DNA of 64,000 nucleotides from Labrys miyagiensis (GTDB lineage Bacteria > Pseudomonadota > Alphaproteobacteria > Rhizobiales > Labraceae), in contig NZ_BSPC01000093.1 in assembly GCF_030160835.1 (NCBI RefSeq), positions 1 through 64,000 of the forward strand, in the 5' to 3' direction. The translations under genes were made by a program, and so were the position numbers. Shown piece by piece: positions 60,550 to 64,000 of this stretch. The notes below the pieces were generated by a model. That model made no database searches and had not been told where the DNA came from. It was given only the letters and a program-made list of their open reading frames with translations. Each line of letters begins with the position of its first letter. Positions within the stretch are counted from its first letter, which is position 1.

Positions 60550-62131
60550 TCGCGAAACTCTCAATTGCCGCCTTCACCCGGCCGACGAAGGCAGGTGGGA
60601 CCGACAATGATGTCAGTCCAAGGCCGAGAAGCTGGGGGACGAGGCGCATATCCGCCGCCGCATCGCCGCAGATGGAAACGGGAACCTTGCGCACCCTGCC
60701 GGCTCCGACTGTACGCCCCATCAATTCGAGCACTGCAGGATTGCTGGCATCGTGCAGGGCCGCCACCGTCGAAATGTCGCGCGCCGCCGCCATGGTATAT
60801 TGGGTGAGGTCGTTGGAGCCGATGGAATAGAAGTCGGCGGCAAAGCGCAGCGCGCCAAGCGCCGCGGCGGGCACCTCCACCATCATGCCGAGAGGCGGAC
60901 GGCGGCAGGCCGTTCCCTCCCTCACCAGGCCGGCCACCACCGCATCGAGCAGGGCCGATGCCTCGGCGAATTCGGAAGGAACGGTCACCATCGGCAGCAT
61001 GATGCGGATGTCGTGATGAACAGCCGCGCGGGTGAGGGCCCTGAGCTGGACCCGGAAGGCCTCCGGCCGGGCAAGAGAAAGGCGCAAGCCGCGCAGGCCC
61101 AGGAACGGGTTGGATTCGCTCGCGTCCGTCAGCCCCAGCACCGGCTTGTCGCCGCCGGCATCGAGGGTGCGGAAGGTCACGGGGCGTCCGCTGGCCCAGG
61201 CCGCGATGGCCATATAGGCGGCATATTGGCTTTCCTCGTTCGGCAGGGGGTGGCCGGGCTCGAACAGGAACTCGGTGCGCACCAGCCCAATGCCGTCGCA
61301 GATCTCCGGGCTGCAGCCCTTGATATCGGCCGGCGAGGCGATATTGATCATCACCTCGATCCGCGTGCCATCGGAAAGGAAGGCTGGCTTGGCCTCCAGT
61401 TCCTCGGCATGGGCATTGGCCTGTTTGCTGGCTGCGAGGGCAGGCGCCAGCCCCGCCAGCGCCTGCGGCCCGGGATCCAAGGTCACCATGCCGGTTTCCC
61501 CGTCCAGAATGGCGTACTCCGCCATACCGAGCGGCCCCAGCCCCGTCACCATGGGAATGCCACGGCTGCGGGCGAGCATGGCGACATGCGAGGAAGGCGA
61601 GCCGCTAGCGAGCGCGACGCCCCCGCCCTTGCTCCAGTCCGTCGACAGGAACAGGGAGGGCGCGACCTCCTCGCCGATCAGGATTGAACCCGCCGGCGCA
61701 TGGGCGGGGCCGGCCGTGCCGGTGAGATGGGCAAGCACGCGGTCGCGGATATCGGCAAGGTCGACGCCGCGCGCCTGGAAATAGGGATCCTCGCTGTGCT
61801 CGTAATCGAGGATTTCGGCATCGAGCGCCGAGCGCCAGGCATGAGTCGGCGACACGCCGGCGGCGATGGCATCGAAGGCCCCTTCCGACAGGGCCTCGTC
61901 CTCCAGCATGGCGATCTGGAAGCCGATGATATCGGCCCCCTCCTCGTCGACTTTCGCGACCAGGGCAACGAGGTCGGTGAGGGCCGCATCGATGGCCTGG
62001 CGCAGGGCGGCCTCGCCATCCTCGTCCAGCAGAGCGGGCGCACGATGCGGCGCCGGGCCGCCGATCACGAAGACTGGGCCGGCGGCGAGCCCGGGCGAGG
62101 CAGAACGTCCCGTGAGCCGCCTCTCGGTCAT
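60542..62131 (-). CDS. PTS enzyme I-like phosphoenolpyruvate-protein phosphotransferase
   Basis: A 529-aa enzyme I. GSPSSHVAMLARSRGIPMVTGLG carries the phospho-His (H182). The PEP-binding barrel has EICDGIGLVRTEFLFEPGHPLPNEESQYAAY, TFRTLDAGGDKPV, LGLRGLRLSLARPEAFRVQLRAL and FYSIGSNDLTQYTMAAAR. It feeds phosphate to the HPr and DhaM proteins next to it. ATG 62131 is preferred over an ATG three codons earlier, as GGGGA is about ten bases upstream. Confidence 0.88.
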   Translation of the reverse strand: MTERRLTGRSASPGLAAGPVFVIGGPAPHRAPALLDEDGEAALRQAIDAALTDLVALVAKVDEEGADIIGFQIAMLEDEALSEGAFDAIAAGVSPTHAWRSALDAEILDYEHSEDPYFQARGVDLADIRDRVLAHLTGTAGPAHAPAGSILIGEEVAPSLFLSTDWSKGGGVALASGSPSSHVAMLARSRGIPMVTGLGPLGMAEYAILDGETGMVTLDPGPQALAGLAPALAASKQANAHAEELEAKPAFLSDGTRIEVMINIASPADIKGCSPEICDGIGLVRTEFLFEPGHPLPNEESQYAAYMAIAAWASGRPVTFRTLDAGGDKPVLGLTDASESNPFLGLRGLRLSLARPEAFRVQLRALTRAAVHHDIRIMLPMVTVPSEFAEASALLDAVVAGLVREGTACRRPPLGMMVEVPAAALGALRFAADFYSIGSNDLTQYTMAAARDISTVAALHDASNPAVLELMGRTVGAGRVRKVPVSICGDAAADMRLVPQLLGLGLTSLSVPPAFVGRVKAAIESFANV

Positions 62132-62170
62132 CTGCCACATTCCCCGCTACAAAGCCCCCCGCCTCGCATC

Positions 62171-62461
62171 TTACTCTTCTCCGAACTTGTTTTCGATCAG
62201 GGCCAGGATCGCCGCCAGGGCCGCCTCGTCATCCGGCCCGGCGACGTTGAAATAGAGCGTCGAGCCCTTTGGCGCCCGGGCTCGCATCACCTTCACCGGG
62301 CTCTTGGCATCGATCCACGGCCCGGCCTCCCCCAGCGCCAGCTGGATGCTCGACTGGAAACGCTTGGCAAGCTGGGTGAGTTTCACGCTCGGCCGGGCGT
62401 GAAGGCCAATCGTGTTGGTCAGCAGGGCCTTGCCGGTCAATGTCCTGTCCATGTCCAGCAT
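62171..62461 (-). CDS. HPr-family phosphocarrier protein
   Basis: A 96-aa HPr. The phospho-His is H21 in NTIGLHARPS. The regulatory-serine region reads AKSPVKVM. It lies between dhaM and the enzyme I gene, with a 6-bp gap to dhaM. It relays phosphate from enzyme I to DhaM. ATG at 62461; a second ATG nine bases later is possible. Confidence 0.9.
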   Translation of the reverse strand: MLDMDRTLTGKALLTNTIGLHARPSVKLTQLAKRFQSSIQLALGEAGPWIDAKSPVKVMRARAPKGSTLYFNVAGPDDEAALAAILALIENKFGEE

Positions 62462-62467
62462 ATCAAC

Positions 62468-62851
62468 TCAGCCATACAGATCTTCGGCCGCGTCGCGGAC
62501 GGCGGCGAGGGAGGAACCGCCCGAGGCTTCGGTTGCCGCGATCACGGCGCCCTCCACCACCGGCGCGTTGCAGATGACCACGAGATCGCGCTTGTGCTCG
62601 TCGAGCTGCTCGATCGCCATCTCGGCATTGGTCTCGGCCCCGCCGAGATCGACTAGGACGGCAACGCCCGCCTCCGACCAGACGCTGTCGATCGCCGCGA
62701 TGATCCTGGCGACATCCGTACCGAGCCCCCCGCCGGGATCGCCGCCCGTCCAGGCCAGACGCACCGCCTGGCCCACCATCTGCCGCACCATATCGGCCGC
62801 CCCCTCGGCGACCTTGGGCGAATGGGAGACGATCACGATACTCACCGTCAT
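62468..62851 (-). CDS. dhaM: dihydroxyacetone kinase phosphotransfer subunit DhaM
   Basis: A 127-aa EIIA-man-like DhaM. The phospho-His is H10 in VSIVIVSHS, and VLVDLGGAETNAEMAIEQL and ICNAPVVEGAVIAATEASGG are family-typical. It passes phosphate to ADP on DhaL. In E. coli, DhaM is fused to HPr and EI domains; here the functions are on separate genes. Overlaps dhaL by 4 bp. Confidence 0.92.
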   Translation of the reverse strand: MTVSIVIVSHSPKVAEGAADMVRQMVGQAVRLAWTGGDPGGGLGTDVARIIAAIDSVWSEAGVAVLVDLGGAETNAEMAIEQLDEHKRDLVVICNAPVVEGAVIAATEASGGSSLAAVRDAAEDLYG

Positions 62852-63459
62852 TGCACGAAACCCTGATTCTTGAGCGCGTCGACTGCTGCCATGATGACCA
62901 GCGAGGAGGAGCGTGCGCCCGGATCCATATGGCCGATCGAGCGCTCGCCCAGGAAGGAAGCACGGCCGCGGATCGCCTTGAGCGGCACGGTTCTGTCGGC
63001 CGCGGCAGCGGCTTCGGCGTTGATCGCCGCAGCATCGCCGCCATCGGCCAGGACCGTATTGACGGGGATCAACACGTCGAGCAGCGTCTTCTGCCCGCCT
63101 TCCGAACGCCCGCGTGCCTTGACCGCCTCGATCGCCTTGGCGAAAGCCGCAGCCACCGCGGCCCGGTCGGGCTCGGCGCCGATGGCCTTGCCAAATTCCA
63201 TGAAGAATGTGCCGAAGAGTGGTCCGGAGGCGCCGCCAACCTTCATCACCATCGCCATGCCGGCGGCCTTGAAGAGGTCCGGCCAGGGTTTTGCTGCAAG
63301 GCCGGGCAGTTCGGCCAGCACCGCTTCGAAGCCACGCTTGAGGTTTATGCCATGATCGCCATCGCCGATGGCTTGGTCGAGGGCGGTCAGTTCATCGGCA
63401 TGATCGAAAATAGTGGCGGCGACGGCGCGAATGAGCAGCTCTTTCGCCTGTTGATCCAT
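62848..63459 (-). CDS. dhaL: dihydroxyacetone kinase ADP-binding subunit DhaL
   Basis: A 203-aa DhaL that holds ADP as a cofactor. The signature AIGDGDHGINLKRGFEA supplies the Mg-ADP Asp residues, with GGASGPLFGTFFMEFGKAI and GARSSSLVIMAAVDAL following. First gene of the operon. The upstream region 63460-63953 holds an operator-like palindrome and repeats. Confidence 0.92.
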   Translation of the reverse strand: MDQQAKELLIRAVAATIFDHADELTALDQAIGDGDHGINLKRGFEAVLAELPGLAAKPWPDLFKAAGMAMVMKVGGASGPLFGTFFMEFGKAIGAEPDRAAVAAAFAKAIEAVKARGRSEGGQKTLLDVLIPVNTVLADGGDAAAINAEAAAAADRTVPLKAIRGRASFLGERSIGHMDPGARSSSLVIMAAVDALKNQGFVQ

Positions 63460-63519
63460 CGTCCGGCCCCATCCTGCAACTTCACGCGGTGCAGATAATG
63501 CCGACGCCCCGCTAACGAT

Positions 63520-63549
63520 TTGTTTAGTTTTTCACCGATCGCTAAACAA
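63520..63549 (-). promoter_or_regulatory. palindromic operator candidate upstream of dhaL
   Basis: TTGTTTAG (63520-63527) and CTAAACAA (63542-63549) are perfect complements, centre-to-centre 22 bp apart. It lies 61-90 bp upstream of the dhaL ATG in an AT-richer stretch. It fits a dimeric HTH regulator, possibly the operon's own Xre-like protein. Confidence 0.45.
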
Positions 63550-63645
63550 TGCAAGAAAAAGTGGCGTGATGGGGAGTCACAGCTACCCATCACTGCAATT
63601 TCGCCTGCCCGGAAAACGATTCTCATGCAAAAATGGCGCCTCCGG

Positions 63646-63801
63646 TATGCCGGTCTGAAGACCGGCATCTTCCACATATGTCCAAGGCATGCCGGTCTGA
63701 AGACCGGCACACCGCCGCGGCCGCCCCTGAGATGCCTGCTCTTGGAAACGGCACGCTCTCCGGCAATGGAAGAAGCGGGCAAGGATGCCTGCGATCCCGG
63801 G
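63646..63801. repeat. two adjacent repeats upstream of dhaL/ABC genes
   Basis: The first unit pairs 63646-63668 with 63688-63713 (ATGCCGGTCTGAAGACCGGC type, as at 18721). The second, 63731-63801, keeps the family loop (CTCTTGGAAACGGC ... GGAAGA) and a right arm like that at 49498 (GCGGGCAAGGATGCCTG), but its left arm is degraded. The 494-bp region 63460-63953 holds no convincing gene. Confidence 0.8.
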
Positions 63802-63953
63802 ATGCTCCGTCATATTCCTTTGTTCTTCGCCGCTTATGCCCGTGCCTAACTTTGCGTCAGATTTAACGCCATATCGCCATTGACGAACCCGGCCGGGAAC
63901 GACAAGCTAAGGCAAAACAATGGATTACGCGGGCAGGAAAGACGGTTCGGTTC

Positions 63954-64000
63954 ATGGCGGCAGACACAATCCTGCAGACCGAAGGCTTGACGAAGGATTT
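63954..64000 (+). CDS. ABC transporter ATP-binding protein, 5' end only
   Basis: The ATG at 63954 starts MAADTILQTEGLTKDF and runs off the window. LQTEGLTKDF resembles the start of branched-chain amino acid (LivG-like) ATPases, but only 15 codons are visible. It is divergent from the dha operon. Confidence 0.6.
   Translation, partial: MAADTILQTEGLTKD

Noticed and set aside
6581-63801. Spaced palindromes as a CRISPR array
   Set aside because: The repeats are scattered singly between genes, tens of kilobases apart, with no regular spacers and no cas genes.
1-64000. tRNA, rRNA, riboswitch or prophage genes
   Set aside because: No cloverleaf-like tRNA sequence, rRNA segment, integrase, terminase or capsid gene was recognised. 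A covariance-model scan would be needed to exclude small RNAs.

Overview
The window is GC-rich, gene-dense chromosomal DNA of an alphaproteobacterium, most likely a member of the Hyphomicrobiales (Rhizobiales). Pointers are the Rhizobiales-style phosphonate set (phnC-D-E1-E2 plus phnF and phnGHIJKLMN), unfused petABC, small DUF6111 and DUF1285 proteins next to a CCA-adding enzyme, and many long palindromic intergenic repeats. I do not assign a genus. I see no rRNA, tRNA, CRISPR array, prophage or intact insertion sequence.

Region 1-4.75 kb (minus strand) is a tight six-gene unit: a phosphonate-type hexapeptide acetyltransferase, two MaoC-like hydratases and the tetronate genes otnK-otnC-otnI. 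It is divergent from phnC. Four PHO-box half-sites at exact 11-bp steps precede phnC, and a weaker PHO box faces the otn side. Region 4.75-18.7 kb is the phosphonate island: transporter phnCDE1E2; an accessory stretch (ArsR-type regulator, NIPSNAP-like protein, PsiF-like secreted protein, lysine 2,3-aminomutase-like radical SAM enzyme); then phnF and the C-P lyase operon phnGHIJKLMN, with a 22-bp palindromic operator between phnF and phnG. PhnJ carries about 42 extra residues at each end, both encoded by palindromic repeats.

Region 18.9-28.3 kb is largely housekeeping: a LacI-type regulator, ychF, pth, ribosomal protein L25, apt, cytochrome bc1 (petABC), trmL and hemF. Region 28.4-33.6 kb is accessory: an SDR with an atypical active site, a 0.9-kb non-coding insert with a duplicated SDR 5' fragment, a TetR-haloalkane dehalogenase pair, another SDR and an FMN reductase. 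Region 33.7-43.4 kb has a MoxR/DUF58/DUF4159/VWA-like operon divergent from DUF1285-nudL-DUF6111-cca.

Region 43.4-56.6 kb has GNAT and Nudix enzymes, a metallophosphoesterase, an FAH-family enzyme, a MobA-like nucleotidyltransferase, an extensin-like lipoprotein, a fused 5-oxoprolinase divergent from a gamma-glutamylcyclotransferase-like gene, a RES/Xre toxin-antitoxin pair and an aldehyde dehydrogenase. Region 56.8-64 kb has a TetR-controlled MFS pump and a dihydroxyacetone-kinase phosphorelay operon (dhaL, dhaM, HPr, enzyme I, Xre-type regulator, dhaK). A divergent ABC transporter ATPase gene runs off the window end.

The most unusual signal is a family of roughly 65-90-bp double-hairpin repeats. 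Several copies share a loop motif (TTGGAAACG ... GGAAGA) while their self-complementary arms differ from copy to copy. Some copies lie inside or against coding sequence (phnJ, phnE1, apt).
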